Shown: positions 36,474-46,221 of the stretch, piece by piece | Layout: every line of letters begins with the position of its first letter | Numbering within the stretch: position 1 is the stretch's first letter | Assembly (NCBI GenBank): GCA_035289305.1 | Contig: DATDXN010000015.1 | Location: 1 to 58,414, forward strand | Direction: 5' to 3' | Source: DATDXN01 sp035289305 | GTDB lineage: Bacteria; Patescibacteriota; Microgenomatia; UBA1406; HO2-37-13b | DNA: 58,414 bases | The notes under the pieces: generated by a model | Seen by the model: only the letters and a program-made list of their open reading frames with translations | The model's database searches: none | What the model was told of the DNA's origin: nothing | Position numbers and translations under genes: made by a program

Positions 36474-39400
36474 TTATGTCGCGATCTGTTGCAGATCAAC
36501 CGCGTTTTCTACGAGAACATGCAATCTTTCTTCTTTCGTATCAATCCTTCCTTTCAAAAGTACGATTGCATGAGTTTTCCATAAACTGGCTGTTGAGGCA
36601 AAAAGCCGAGGAAAAACAATAGCCTCTACTGAACCTGTTTCATCAAAAATTGTCGCAAAAACCATTTCGCGATTGTCTTTCTTTGTCATTACTTTTTTGA
36701 GGCGAGAGATAGTACCTGCAATAATTTCGCTTTTTCCTGCATCGTGAGAGGAGATCTCACCAATCTTTTTCGTTATTTTTTTTGCAATAATTGATCTAAA
36801 TCTATCAAGAGGATTTTTGGTGAGGGAAAAGCCAATGAGTTCTTTTTCCATGACAAGAAGCTGTCCGTCTGAAAATTCGTCAACCTGTGGTACGAGATCA
36901 GTGAGATTTTTGTTTTCATCACCATCTGAAAAAAGACCAAACTGCCCATGTATTTTTTCACTTTTGCGCCGCAGTACATCTTCAAGCGCTGTCGGATAGT
37001 ATATAAGAAGTCCCGCTCTTGAGCCAAATTTGCCAAACGTACTAACCTTTATCAGACTCTCAATAGTCTTTTTATTGACTTTGCGCACATCGACTCGATA
37101 CAAGAAATCACGAAGACCTTTAAATGGACCATCATTTCTCGCAAGTAAAATCGAATCAATCGCAGCCTGCCCAACATTTTTTACTGCTGATAACCCAAAA
37201 CGTATCGCGCCTTCTTCTATCTTGTAGTCAAAATCTGATTTATTAACGTCGGGTGGTAATACTTTGATATCCATCACCCTACACTCTTCAATCGCCTGCA
37301 TCATTTTGATCTCCCGCAGTGTTCCTGCAACTCCTTGAAGCTCTGCAGAAAGGAGTGCGGTCATATATTCTATTGGATAATTTGCCTTCATATATGCAGT
37401 CCAATAAGCAATAAGAGCATAGGAGGCAGAATGTGGCTTATTAAAGCCATATCCTGCAAATTTCTCAATAAAGCCAAAAATTTTCTCAGCCAAACTAACC
37501 GTATAGTTGTTTTTTATACACAGGGTAATAAACTTCTCTTTTTCTTTTTTCATCAGCGCTTTTTTCTTCTTTCCCATTGCCATACGGAGAATATCCGCCT
37601 CACTCATAGAATATTTGGCTATTTTGTGGGCAATTTCCATGACCTGTTCCTGATATACAAGCACTCCATATGTTTCCTCCAAAATATCTTTGAGATCCTT
37701 ATGGAGATATCGAATTTTATGAGGAGCTCGCTTTCCTTCCAAAAAAAGTGGAATAAGATCCATTGGTCCGGGGCGATACAACGCAACCATAGCAGAAATA
37801 TCTGAAATCTTGGAGGGTTGGAGTTCTTTGGCGAGACGCCGCATTCCTTGAGATTCAAGCTGAAAAACACCAACAGTTTTTCCCGAGGAGATGAGTTCAA
37901 ATGTTTTTTTATCATCAAGGGGAATATTGTGAATATCAACTTTTACACCCCTCGATTTGTATACATATGCAATCGCATTTTCCAAAATGGTAAGATTGCG
38001 AAGACCCAAGAAGTCAACTTTCAGAAGTCCGATCGCTTTGTTATCAGATACTGCGTTGAGATCAAGACAGTACATATCATATTGTGTGATGATGCGCTCA
38101 CCCTTCACCTCACGCTGCAAGGGAACATATTCGGTCAGTTCGCGATCTGCAATAACGACTCCTGCGGCATGTACAGATGAGTGCCTGGCAAGGCCTTCGA
38201 CTTTGCGGGCAATATCGAGCACCTTTTTTGTATCCTCCTCACTTTGGTATGCAAATTGTAGCGTGGGATTTTCCTCAAGTGCTCGATCTATCGACATAGC
38301 AAACCCCTGCTTGCCTTGTGGAATCATTTTGGCTATTCTATCGCCCTGCGCATATGACATCCCCAGAGCACGGGCCACATCACGCACCGCCAGTCTCGCC
38401 TCCATTCTGCCAAATGTGATAATTTGAGCTACCTTTTCTTTACCGTATTTTGAGGTAACATATGCAAGCACTTCATCCCTGCGCAAATCTGCAAAATCAA
38501 TATCAATATCAGGTGGAGTAGGACGTTCTGGATTCAAAAACCGCTCAAATGGCAAGTTGTACTCCAGAGGGTTGATGTCAGTAATTTTGAGAATATAGGC
38601 AACAAGCGATCCTGCAACTGATCCTCTTCCCGGACCTACCGCAATATCGTGATCTTTTGCCCAATTGACAAAATCAGCAACAATCAAAAAATACGTGGCG
38701 TATCCTTTTTTGCTAATAATCTCAAGTTCATACTCTATTCTTTTCTCTATATCTTTTTGTGTTAAAAAACGCCCAGGGAGTTTCTCGTGAACTAAAGATT
38801 TCAGAAGTTTTTCCGGCGTATCATGATGGGATAGCGGATATTCGGGTAAAATCCATGAGCCGTGTGGAATCTCCAGATTACAAGCATCTACAATTTTTTG
38901 TGTATTTTCTATTGCTTCAGGAAGATCTATGAAAAGCCCTTTCATCTCTTCTTGGGATTTCAGGTAAAAATCAGGCATATTTATCATGGAAAGTGGCCTG
39001 TTTTTTTCCACGATAGTACGTTGTGTTTGAATACAGAGTAAAATTTCCTGTGCATATGCGTCCTCTTTATCAAGATAATGAACATCAGCTGTGGCAACAA
39101 GTGGTACTCCAAACTTCCTTGAAAATGAAATGAGCCCTTGGTTAATCATCTCTTGTTTTTCATCTTTCTGATGCCTCTGAAGTTCCAAATAAAAATTGTC
39201 TTTGTAAATTGAAAGATACTTCTCAAGTATCTTCTCGGCTTCCTTGAGGTGTTCACCCGCAACAAGGGTGGGAATTTCTCCTGCCATACATCCAGAAAGT
39301 GCGATAATACCATCACTATGATGGGTAAGTGTCTCAAAGTCTACTCGAGGTTTATAATAGCATCCTTCAAGATGCGCTTTTGTGACGATTTTCATAAGGT

Positions 39401-39698
39401 TTCTATATCCGGCTAAGTTTTTTGCGAGAAGAACGAGATGATACTGATCTTTGTCAACGTGTGGCTGCTTATCAAACCGAGAATTTTTCGCCTTGTATAT
39501 TTCAACTCCAATAATAGGTTTTATTCCTCTCTCTTTTGCCTTGAGGTAAAAGTGAAATGCACCATACATTGCCCCATGATCAGTCAAAGCAAGAGAAGTC
39601 ATACCTAGCCCAATAGCTTTTTCTACAAGGTCATTAATTTTGGGCAATCCATCAAGCAGTGAGTATTCTGAATGAACGTGAAGATGAGTAAAAAACAT
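36474..39698 (-). CDS. dnaE: DNA polymerase III alpha subunit
   Basis: A 1074-residue family C replicative polymerase. Order: PHP domain (THLHVHSEYSLLDG at the start), palm with the catalytic pair PDIDIDF (about 396-402) and KVDFLGLR, fingers, tandem HhH region (PPDVNKSDFDYKIEEGAIRF) and a C-terminal OB fold (about 950-1060). Slightly shorter than E. coli DnaE. Start ATG 6 nt from the gatB stop. It heads into the ATP synthase genes on the same strand; whether they share a transcript is unclear. Confidence 0.96.
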   Translation of the reverse strand: MFFTHLHVHSEYSLLDGLPKINDLVEKAIGLGMTSLALTDHGAMYGAFHFYLKAKERGIKPIIGVEIYKAKNSRFDKQPHVDKDQYHLVLLAKNLAGYRNLMKIVTKAHLEGCYYKPRVDFETLTHHSDGIIALSGCMAGEIPTLVAGEHLKEAEKILEKYLSIYKDNFYLELQRHQKDEKQEMINQGLISFSRKFGVPLVATADVHYLDKEDAYAQEILLCIQTQRTIVEKNRPLSMINMPDFYLKSQEEMKGLFIDLPEAIENTQKIVDACNLEIPHGSWILPEYPLSHHDTPEKLLKSLVHEKLPGRFLTQKDIEKRIEYELEIISKKGYATYFLIVADFVNWAKDHDIAVGPGRGSVAGSLVAYILKITDINPLEYNLPFERFLNPERPTPPDIDIDFADLRRDEVLAYVTSKYGKEKVAQIITFGRMEARLAVRDVARALGMSYAQGDRIAKMIPQGKQGFAMSIDRALEENPTLQFAYQSEEDTKKVLDIARKVEGLARHSSVHAAGVVIADRELTEYVPLQREVKGERIITQYDMYCLDLNAVSDNKAIGLLKVDFLGLRNLTILENAIAYVYKSRGVKVDIHNIPLDDKKTFELISSGKTVGVFQLESQGMRRLAKELQPSKISDISAMVALYRPGPMDLIPLFLEGKRAPHKIRYLHKDLKDILEETYGVLVYQEQVMEIAHKIAKYSMSEADILRMAMGKKKKALMKKEKEKFITLCIKNNYTVSLAEKIFGFIEKFAGYGFNKPHSASYALIAYWTAYMKANYPIEYMTALLSAELQGVAGTLREIKMMQAIEECRVMDIKVLPPDVNKSDFDYKIEEGAIRFGLSAVKNVGQAAIDSILLARNDGPFKGLRDFLYRVDVRKVNKKTIESLIKVSTFGKFGSRAGLLIYYPTALEDVLRRKSEKIHGQFGLFSDGDENKNLTDLVPQVDEFSDGQLLVMEKELIGFSLTKNPLDRFRSIIAKKITKKIGEISSHDAGKSEIIAGTISRLKKVMTKKDNREMVFATIFDETGSVEAIVFPRLFASTASLWKTHAIVLLKGRIDTKEERLHVLVENAVDLQQIAT

Positions 39699-39704
39699 AT
39701 TATT

Positions 39705-41018
39705 TCACAATTTTTCCTCGATTTTTTTTCGTATAATTTGTGCGTCAGCTTGTCCTTTCAACTCCCTCATGACCAAACCCACTAAAAACATGATAGCGTT
39801 TTGTTTCCCTCTTTTATAATCGTTGACAGCTTTCTCATTGGCTTCCAGGATTTTTTCAATATGGGAGACTAATTCTTCACCTTCAACATGTTTTTGTTCA
39901 CTTATTGCTGTAAGCGTCTTAACAAAAGCGGCGGGAGCAGTGTTCTTCACCATATGCGGTTTGTTAACCATAATATTGGCGATTCTGGCAATTAAGCGAG
40001 AATCAGCCACAAGAACACATCTTTCGAAAAATTGGAACTTTTTCTTGTCAGAGGCAATAATTAAAGCATTTTGATTGCTTATCTTGTATTTTTGCATCAG
40101 CAATGATCTTCGCATCTCAAATGTCGAACGTGCGTGAAGCAGTTCTTCGATTTTTTTCTCATGTGCGTTATCAAACTCTATGGGTGGTATGTCTGGTTCG
40201 GGGAAGTAGCGATAATCATGAGCTTCTTCTTTTGTTCTTTGGCTGTATGTTATTCCTTTTTTCTCTTCAAAACCTCGTGTTTCCTGTCGCGGCGAGCCTC
40301 CTTTTTGCAGAAGATCAATCTGTCTTTTTATCTCATATTCAATTGCCTGCTTCACAAATCGAAATGAGTTGATATTTTTAACCTCAACTTTATAATCTGG
40401 TAATTTTCCACCCGACTTTTGACTCCCCATCGAGATATTCGATTCAAGTCTCATGCTCCCTTTTTCCATATCTGCATCTGAAACTTCCAAATCTCTGATG
40501 AGAATTTGAAGCTGTTCCAAAAACATTTTCACTTCCTCTGCCGAATGAAAATCTGGTTCAGTCACAATCTCAACAAGTGGCACGCCCGAGCGATTAAAAT
40601 CTATAAGTGTCACCTCTTCCTCATGAAGCAATTTCCCTGTGTCTTCTTCTATATGAACCCTTCGTATGAGATGTTCTGTGTGACATCCATAAAACTCTAT
40701 TTTTCCTTCACTGCATAAGGGTTCGTCATACTGGCTGATCTGGTAACCTTTGGGAAGATCTGGGTAAAAGTAATGCTTTCTGTCAAATTTTGAACTCTGG
40801 TTTAGTCTGCAATTGAGAGCTTTTCCGATAAGCTGCGCATAATATATGGCTTTTCTATTGGGTACTGGCAATGCACCGGGAAGTCCAAGGCACACGGGAC
40901 ATGTCTGGGTGTTTGGTTTTTTGCCAAAATAGTTTGCGGGACATTGGCAAAACATTTTTGCCGCTGTGTTAAGCTCCACGTGAATTTCAAGTCCGATGAT
41001 AGGCTGATATGTAGACAT
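39705..41018 (-). CDS. gatB: Aspartyl/glutamyl-tRNA(Asn/Gln) amidotransferase subunit B
   Basis: A 437-residue kinase-like subunit that activates misacylated Glu-tRNA(Gln)/Asp-tRNA(Asn). Seen: PIIGLEIHVELNTAAKMFC, paired Cys motif CQCPANYFG ... CPVCLGLPGALPVPN, FDRKHYFYPDLPKGYQISQ, HIEEDTGKL and the C-terminal YqeY-like tail. ATG 41018 is preferred to a TTG two codons upstream. Operon with gatA and gatC, spaced 2-4 nt. Implies tRNA-dependent amidation, so GlnRS or AsnRS may be absent. Confidence 0.95.
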   Translation of the reverse strand: MSTYQPIIGLEIHVELNTAAKMFCQCPANYFGKKPNTQTCPVCLGLPGALPVPNRKAIYYAQLIGKALNCRLNQSSKFDRKHYFYPDLPKGYQISQYDEPLCSEGKIEFYGCHTEHLIRRVHIEEDTGKLLHEEEVTLIDFNRSGVPLVEIVTEPDFHSAEEVKMFLEQLQILIRDLEVSDADMEKGSMRLESNISMGSQKSGGKLPDYKVEVKNINSFRFVKQAIEYEIKRQIDLLQKGGSPRQETRGFEEKKGITYSQRTKEEAHDYRYFPEPDIPPIEFDNAHEKKIEELLHARSTFEMRRSLLMQKYKISNQNALIIASDKKKFQFFERCVLVADSRLIARIANIMVNKPHMVKNTAPAAFVKTLTAISEQKHVEGEELVSHIEKILEANEKAVNDYKRGKQNAIMFLVGLVMRELKGQADAQIIRKKIEEKL

Positions 41019-41020
41019 AA

Positions 41021-42412
41021 TCAATCTTGATATTTTTTTAATATTTGTTTCGTAACTCCGAAAAAATCAGTTTCTTCCTCATACTGATGGGCTAGGCGCA
41101 CTATAGTTTCCTCGTCAAAATGGCGTCCGATAATCTGCATACCGATGGGAAGATGATTACTATCCAACCCCACCGGTATGTTGATCGCGGGAAGTCCTGC
41201 TATAGCTCCCGGCTCATTGAGTATATCCATCATTTCTCCAAAAAAAGGATATTTTTCCCACTCCCCAATTTTCAAAGCTGTCATAGGAGTCGTTGGTGCG
41301 ATGATAACATCAACATCTTTATATACCCTCTTAAAATCTGCTCGTATCACCTCTCTGACTATTTCTGCCTTTTTGTAATACGCATCATAATACCCATGTG
41401 ACAACGTGTATGTCCCCAACATGATCCGTCTCTTCGCTTCCTGTCCCAAATACTCTCGACCATTACCATATCGTATACCGTCATATCGCGCAAGGTTGGA
41501 TGACACTTCAGCGCGCTGAATAATCGTATAGACTGATATAGCGTACTTTGGAGAAATAAGTTTGATTTTTTTGATGCGGTGTCCGTGCTTGCGAAAAACA
41601 TCCAAGGCTTCTTGCACCTTTGCGCTTACTTCAGGCTGGACATTGTCAAAATACTCATCAGAAACACCGATAGTTAATGGCTCCTTGTTTTTTAGGCACG
41701 ATAGATAATCTGGCACTGAAATAATTTCTGAAGTCGCATCGTATGGATCATGTCCAGCAAGTATCCCCAGCAAAAGTGCCGCATCAGAAACTGTGCGAGT
41801 GATGGAACCGGGACAATCAAGCGAAGATCCCATGGCAATGACGCCGTAGCGCGAGACCCTTCCATAGGTTGGTTTAAGCCCTACCAAACCACACCACGCA
41901 GCAGGTTGGCGAATGGATCCTGCAGTTTCTGATCCAATAGCTAGGGGGGCAAGATACGCACAAACTGCTGCAGCCGATCCGCCCGATGACCCGCCTGGAA
42001 CACGGGTAAGATCATGGGGATTTTTTGTTACGCCAAAATCAGAAGTTTCTGTGGATGATCCATGCGCCCATGCATCCATATTGGTCTTGCCAAGCAAGAT
42101 GCATCCAGCTTTTTTGAGTTTGGTGACCACGGTCGCATCATAGGGCGGGATAAAATCATTAAGAACTTTGGAAGATGCAGTTGTTCGTACTCCTTTTGTG
42201 CAAAAGTTGTCTTTGATAGCTATGGGCAAGCCAAAAAGGGGTTGTCCATTGCTCACATTCTTTTTTTCTTCGACTGTTGTCACATACGCGTTAAACTGGT
42301 TGTCATATTTTTTTATCCTTTTTAAAAAAAATTCCTGAAGCTCTGAAGAAGACATCTTCTTTGTTTGAAGAAGTCTGATTAGTTCTATTCCAGAAGTGCC
42401 TACTATATTCAT
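41021..42412 (-). CDS. gatA: Aspartyl/glutamyl-tRNA amidotransferase subunit A
   Basis: A 463-residue amidase-signature protein that releases ammonia from glutamine. Catalytic Lys 67 (GLPIAIKDNF), cis-Ser about 142 (PGGSSGGSAAA) and nucleophile Ser 166 (GSETAGSIRQPA, where most have GSDTGGS) are visible. Length is normal. Ammonia passes to GatB. Separated from gatC by 4 nt. Confidence 0.96.
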   Translation of the reverse strand: MNIVGTSGIELIRLLQTKKMSSSELQEFFLKRIKKYDNQFNAYVTTVEEKKNVSNGQPLFGLPIAIKDNFCTKGVRTTASSKVLNDFIPPYDATVVTKLKKAGCILLGKTNMDAWAHGSSTETSDFGVTKNPHDLTRVPGGSSGGSAAAVCAYLAPLAIGSETAGSIRQPAAWCGLVGLKPTYGRVSRYGVIAMGSSLDCPGSITRTVSDAALLLGILAGHDPYDATSEIISVPDYLSCLKNKEPLTIGVSDEYFDNVQPEVSAKVQEALDVFRKHGHRIKKIKLISPKYAISVYTIIQRAEVSSNLARYDGIRYGNGREYLGQEAKRRIMLGTYTLSHGYYDAYYKKAEIVREVIRADFKRVYKDVDVIIAPTTPMTALKIGEWEKYPFFGEMMDILNEPGAIAGLPAINIPVGLDSNHLPIGMQIIGRHFDEETIVRLAHQYEEETDFFGVTKQILKKYQD

Positions 42413-42416
42413 ATAT

Positions 42417-42707
42417 TTACATGATTTTTTTCACTGAAAAATACTGGTCTTTTTTGTGTTTCGTATTTGCAAGTGCTTGATCAGGAGATAGAATACGGAC
42501 AGGTGACGTTTGATCGTCAAAAAAAACATTCTGCTTTTTTTCTTTTTTCTCTACGTGTTGGTGAGTGATCTCTGACAAATTTTCTATATACGCAATGGTT
42601 TCGCTCAGTTGTTTTTGATATTGTGCGACTTCCTTTTCGGTCAATTTCACGTGAGCAAGATTCGCAAGATGCATTACTTCACCCCGAGAAAAGAGTTTTT
42701 TTGCCAT
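42417..42707 (-). CDS. gatC: Aspartyl/glutamyl-tRNA amidotransferase subunit C
   Basis: A 96-residue helper that clamps GatA to GatB. The helix pair VMHLANLAHVKLTEKEVAQY and QLSETIAYIENLSEI is canonical, as is the closing PVRILSPDQAL. First gene of the gatCAB run, 8 nt after htpX. Confidence 0.9.
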   Translation of the reverse strand: MAKKLFSRGEVMHLANLAHVKLTEKEVAQYQKQLSETIAYIENLSEITHQHVEKKEKKQNVFFDDQTSPVRILSPDQALANTKHKKDQYFSVKKIM

Positions 42708-42715
42708 ACTGTATA

Positions 42716-43618
42716 TTACATTTCCCGCAGTAATTTGATTCTTTCTGTAACCGGCGGATGCGTGCTAAAAAGTCCTGAAATCCATGAAAATGCAGAACTT
42801 TTTTTATGTAATGGATTTGCTATAAAAAGATGTGCGGTAGCATTTGAGGCAGTGTGAAGTATATGAGGATCTGTTGATATTTTCTCAAGAGCGCGAGCAA
42901 GACCATCAGGATTTCGGGTAAGAAGAGCGCCAGAGGCATCTGCCAGATACTCACGGCGGCGCGATAGTGCAAGCTGGACCAATGTAGCGACAATTGGCAT
43001 CAGAATTAAGAAAATGAGAAAAATAATGAAGAGTAAAGCTCCGCTGCGCCTGTCGCTTCGACTATCACGGCGCATTCCTCCCCACCACATACTGCGCATG
43101 GTCCAATCTGATACATATACCACCATCCCCACAAGTATAGAAACAATGCTCATGAGTAAAATGTCATAGTTTTTGATGTGTGAAAGCTCATGCGCAATAA
43201 CTCCCTCAAGCTCGCTTCGCTCAAGTTTCTCAAGAATTCCTGTCGTTGCTGCAACGACTGCATGTTTTGGATTCCTACCTGTTGCAAAGGCATTGAGCGC
43301 CTCATCTTCGATGACGTATAATCGTGGTTTTGGTAAACCCGCTGCAATGCTCAAATTTTCAGCTACAGTATAGAAGTCGAAATGTTTGTGTCTATCTGCA
43401 GGTCGCGCTCCCATCATGAAAAGAACCATTTTGTCCGAATAAAAATAGCTTGCCACCCCTGAAAAAAATGAAAATAAAAGTCCTAGTATAAAAAAAGTAG
43501 TGGGATCACCCACATATTTACCGATGAGGTAAAAGAAAAATGAAATAAATACCACAAAAAAAAAGATAATAAAAAAAGTTCTCGCTTTATTGCGTGCTAT
43601 TTGACTATAAATTGACAT
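42716..43618 (-). CDS. htpX: Membrane zinc metalloprotease HtpX
   Basis: A 300-residue M48 protease. Membrane helices at about 13-33 and 40-60, then the cytoplasmic zinc site IAHELSHIKN (HExxH at 143-147) and the third ligand Glu in SRRREYLADASGA, with two more helices between. HtpX degrades misfolded membrane proteins. It follows lemA after 16 nt, the common lemA-htpX pair. Confidence 0.94.
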   Translation of the reverse strand: MSIYSQIARNKARTFFIIFFFVVFISFFFYLIGKYVGDPTTFFILGLLFSFFSGVASYFYSDKMVLFMMGARPADRHKHFDFYTVAENLSIAAGLPKPRLYVIEDEALNAFATGRNPKHAVVAATTGILEKLERSELEGVIAHELSHIKNYDILLMSIVSILVGMVVYVSDWTMRSMWWGGMRRDSRSDRRSGALLFIIFLIFLILMPIVATLVQLALSRRREYLADASGALLTRNPDGLARALEKISTDPHILHTASNATAHLFIANPLHKKSSAFSWISGLFSTHPPVTERIKLLREM

Positions 43619-43634
43619 ACAACACTCTCCCTTC

Positions 43635-44189
43635 TCATGGAAATTTTACTTTTACTTCTTTCTTCTCTTCTTCCCGAGCTTCAAAAAACGCATCCTCGGC
43701 AAAATGAAATGTTTGCGCAATGACCGTATTTGGGAATGTTTTGATCTTCGTATTATAATCCAAAACTGTGCTGTTGTAAAACTGTCGTGAATATGCAATC
43801 TTGTCTTCAGTATCTTCCAATTGTCGCTGCAACTGCCGAAAATTCTCACTGCTTTTAAGCTCTGGGTACGCCTCTGCCACCGCAAAAAGTGATTTGAGTG
43901 CTGCGCTCACCATATTGTTTGCTTGCGCTTTTTCATCTACAGTGTGTGCTGACAGTAAATTTGATCGTGCTTTGGTTACTTTTTCAAACACTTCTTTTTC
44001 ATGAGTCATGTATCCTTTGACGGTTTCCACTAAGTTTGGTATAAGATCAATACGCCGTTTCAGCTGTACATCTATTCCCGAAAGCGCCTCTTTTATGCGT
44101 GTCCTCAGTATGACGAGTGCATTATACGTCCCCCAAATATATATAACCAACAAAACGAGAATTCCAATAATTATTATGCTGCTATTCAT
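43635..44189 (-). CDS. lemA: LemA family protein
   Basis: A 184-residue protein with an N-terminal membrane helix (about 4-22) and a helical-bundle domain (RRIDLIPNLVETVKGYMTHE is the signature). Function unknown; usually encoded with HtpX. The start ATG has a perfect SD (AAGGAGGTGA, 44200-44209) and just upstream of that lies the palindrome AACCCCGATT/AATCGGGGTT, which also covers the polX stop. A longer TTG start would use the SD as codons and is rejected. Confidence 0.92.
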   Translation of the reverse strand: MNSSIIIIGILVLLVIYIWGTYNALVILRTRIKEALSGIDVQLKRRIDLIPNLVETVKGYMTHEKEVFEKVTKARSNLLSAHTVDEKAQANNMVSAALKSLFAVAEAYPELKSSENFRQLQRQLEDTEDKIAYSRQFYNSTVLDYNTKIKTFPNTVIAQTFHFAEDAFFEAREEEKKEVKVKFP

Positions 44190-44211
44190 ATAGATATATT
44201 CACCTCCTTTC

Positions 44212-44232
44212 AACCCCGATTTAATCGGGGTT
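44212..44232. repeat. Palindrome AACCCCGATT-T-AATCGGGGTT (family R1), copy 2
   Basis: A perfect 10-bp inverted repeat with the same arms as 2586-2604. It spans the polX stop and sits immediately before the lemA SD; no U-tract follows on either strand. Confidence 0.7.
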
Positions 44233-46023
44233 AAGCCAGTGTTTTATTTCATTATACCCCATGGTATTGAGTATGTCACTTTTTTTAGCCCAACCTCTCC
44301 GCGCCACTGCCACACCATACAGTATACCCTCCATTTGAGAAACCGCATGAGCATCGGTATTGATGACCATGGTAAGACCCTGATTTACTGCTTGTCTTAC
44401 CAATTCGTCAGGAAGATCTAACCGCCCTGGCCATGAGTTGATTTCAACCGCTATATGTTTCCGCTTACATTCTGTAAAAATTCTCACCCAATCTGCCTCA
44501 ATCTCTTCACGTTTGTGTAAAAGTCGTCCGGTTGGATGTGCGAGAATTTTCACTTTTGGCTGTTGTAAAGCTGTAAGAATTCTTTTTGTCATGTCTGCTT
44601 TTGACATCCTGAAACTACTATGTACCGATACGATGAGAAAATCTATATAAGACATCGTTTCTTCTGGAAGGGCAATTTTTCCGGTAGGAAGAATATCAAC
44701 TTCAAGACTGATGAAAAAATGTAAACGTTTACTTTTTTTGAACAAACTTTTTTGAACAATATATTCCTTTCTTTTCTTCATCAAATTGATAATTTCTGCA
44801 TCAGAATGATTAGTGATGCTGGGATTGTGATCGGCAAAGCCAACATACTCATATCCCAGTTCCTGTGCCTTGTTGAAAATTTCTTCATAGCTATTCTCTC
44901 CCAAATCATGAGATACCTCTAAATTATATGAAGAATGAATATGAAAGTCTCCTCGGATATCTGCGCGAGTTACCAATTGAGGTATTTTTCCCTTACGAGC
45001 TCTCTCAATTTCATCGGTACCTTCTCTGATTTCAGGCGGAATATACTGGAGACCCAAAAACTCATAAAAATCCTTTTCATTCTTAAATATATGTTCTCGG
45101 GTATTTTTGTATTTATTTTTGATTTTCTTAATGCCGTATTCTGATAGCGAGTATCCCTTTTTGATCGCATATTCCCGAAGCTTGATATTATGTTCCTTGC
45201 TTCCGGTGAAATACTGAAGCATTGCGCCATATCGCTCTTTTTCCACAGTGCGTATGTCAATTCGTTTTCCCGAACTTGTGAGAATTGCTGCTTTTTTTTC
45301 GCCTTTTTCCTCAACCGAGGAAACAAATGGACCGGAAACAAAATAATCTATCACATCTTTTGCATGTAATAGAGAGCATATGACTGCTATGTCTATATCC
45401 CCAACGGTGGCGGTCATCCTTCGAAGCGAACCCACCACTTCAGCCTTTTGGACATGCGGATTCAGTCGAAGATAATCAACGATTTCTGCGGCGAGTTCAT
45501 ATGCATATGGTAACGGCATTCGTTCTTTTTTTTGAGATGATCTTTGATGGAGTTCGATTGATCGAAGTATTTCTTCCTGCGATTTTTGGCCAAATGTAGG
45601 AATAGACGCTACTTTATTTTTGAGACATGCCTCATGCAACTGCTTGATAGCTGTATGGGAATCACTGAAGTGCAAAGCCTTGACAAGTTTAAAAGCTTTT
45701 TTTGGGCCAATACCTCCCAAATTCATCAACGTAAACACCGGAGCAGGAATTTTTTTGAGGACGCTTATTAAATATGAACGGTCCTTTTTTTCAAAATACT
45801 CCGCAAGGTGATCGAGAATTGAGGGACCGATACCAGGAACCTGCTGTAATGCACCATTTTCCCACATGTCTTTTAGTTCGCGATTTAGATGGTCAATTAC
45901 GTCTGCGGCACGTTCGTACGCAATGACCCTAAAGTGGTTTTCATCAGTCAAGAGATATACCGCTGCCACATGACGAAGAAGGGTACTTATTTCTTTATTA
46001 GTCATGGTAAGCGATGATACCAT
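44221..46023 (-). CDS. polX: Family X DNA polymerase / PHP-domain protein
   Basis: A 600-residue bacterial PolX. N-terminal 8-kDa-type HhH region (about 5-120, QQVPGIGPSILDHLAEYF and LGGIGPKKAFKL), polymerase palm with VGDIDIAVICS (Asp pair about 208-210) and a C-terminal PHP phosphoesterase (DFHIHSSYN, IVSVHSSF, VINTDAHAVSQM). Such enzymes fill gaps in base excision repair and have 3'-5' exonuclease activity in the PHP domain. Length is normal. A TATACT box (46036-46031) ends 7 nt before the ATG at 46023 and no SD is seen; a second ATG lies six codons in. Confidence 0.93.
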   Translation of the reverse strand: MVSSLTMTNKEISTLLRHVAAVYLLTDENHFRVIAYERAADVIDHLNRELKDMWENGALQQVPGIGPSILDHLAEYFEKKDRSYLISVLKKIPAPVFTLMNLGGIGPKKAFKLVKALHFSDSHTAIKQLHEACLKNKVASIPTFGQKSQEEILRSIELHQRSSQKKERMPLPYAYELAAEIVDYLRLNPHVQKAEVVGSLRRMTATVGDIDIAVICSLLHAKDVIDYFVSGPFVSSVEEKGEKKAAILTSSGKRIDIRTVEKERYGAMLQYFTGSKEHNIKLREYAIKKGYSLSEYGIKKIKNKYKNTREHIFKNEKDFYEFLGLQYIPPEIREGTDEIERARKGKIPQLVTRADIRGDFHIHSSYNLEVSHDLGENSYEEIFNKAQELGYEYVGFADHNPSITNHSDAEIINLMKKRKEYIVQKSLFKKSKRLHFFISLEVDILPTGKIALPEETMSYIDFLIVSVHSSFRMSKADMTKRILTALQQPKVKILAHPTGRLLHKREEIEADWVRIFTECKRKHIAVEINSWPGRLDLPDELVRQAVNQGLTMVINTDAHAVSQMEGILYGVAVARRGWAKKSDILNTMGYNEIKHWLNPD

Positions 46024-46041
46024 ACCATGCAGTATATCCTA

Positions 46042-46070
46042 TTTACAACAAAAAATATATGTGTTATAGT
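46042..46070 (+). promoter_or_regulatory. Promoter of tRNA-Asp
   Basis: TTTACA (46042-46047), 17-nt spacer, TATAGT (46065-46070, with extended TG) lie 15 nt before the tRNA. It overlaps the divergent start region of polX. Confidence 0.5.
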
Positions 46071-46085
46071 AATGTGAAGTTGCAT

Positions 46086-46159
46086 GGGGTCATAGCTCAA
46101 TTGGCTAGAGCGCTTCCCTGTCACGGAAGAGGTTGCGGGTTCGAGTCCCGTTGATCCCG
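46086..46159 (+). tRNA. tRNA-Asp (GUC)
   Basis: Acceptor GGGGTCA/TGATCCC, anticodon stem CTTCC/GGAAG with loop CTGTCAC giving GUC, T-loop GTTCGAGTC. Discriminator G; 3' CCA not encoded. Confidence 0.95.
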
Positions 46160-46166
46160 CAAATTA

Positions 46167-46201
46167 GCTATTAGCTGATAGTCATTTGCTAATAGCCAAC
46201 G
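46167..46201. repeat. Palindrome GCTATTAGC...GCTAATAGC (family R3), copy 2
   Basis: A perfect 9-bp stem with a 12-nt loop between tRNA-Asp and the LysM gene SD. AGCTGATAG-6 nt-GCTAATAGCCAACGA aligns with 29244-29272, differing mostly in the 6-nt centre. Confidence 0.55.
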
Positions 46202-46221
46202 AAGGAGGTGAAGAAAACTAT

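Noticed and set aside
44190..44213. TTG start eight codons upstream in lemA (similarly for the GTG starts of atpE and atpH)
   Set aside because: These codons coincide with the Shine-Dalgarno sequence serving the internal ATG.
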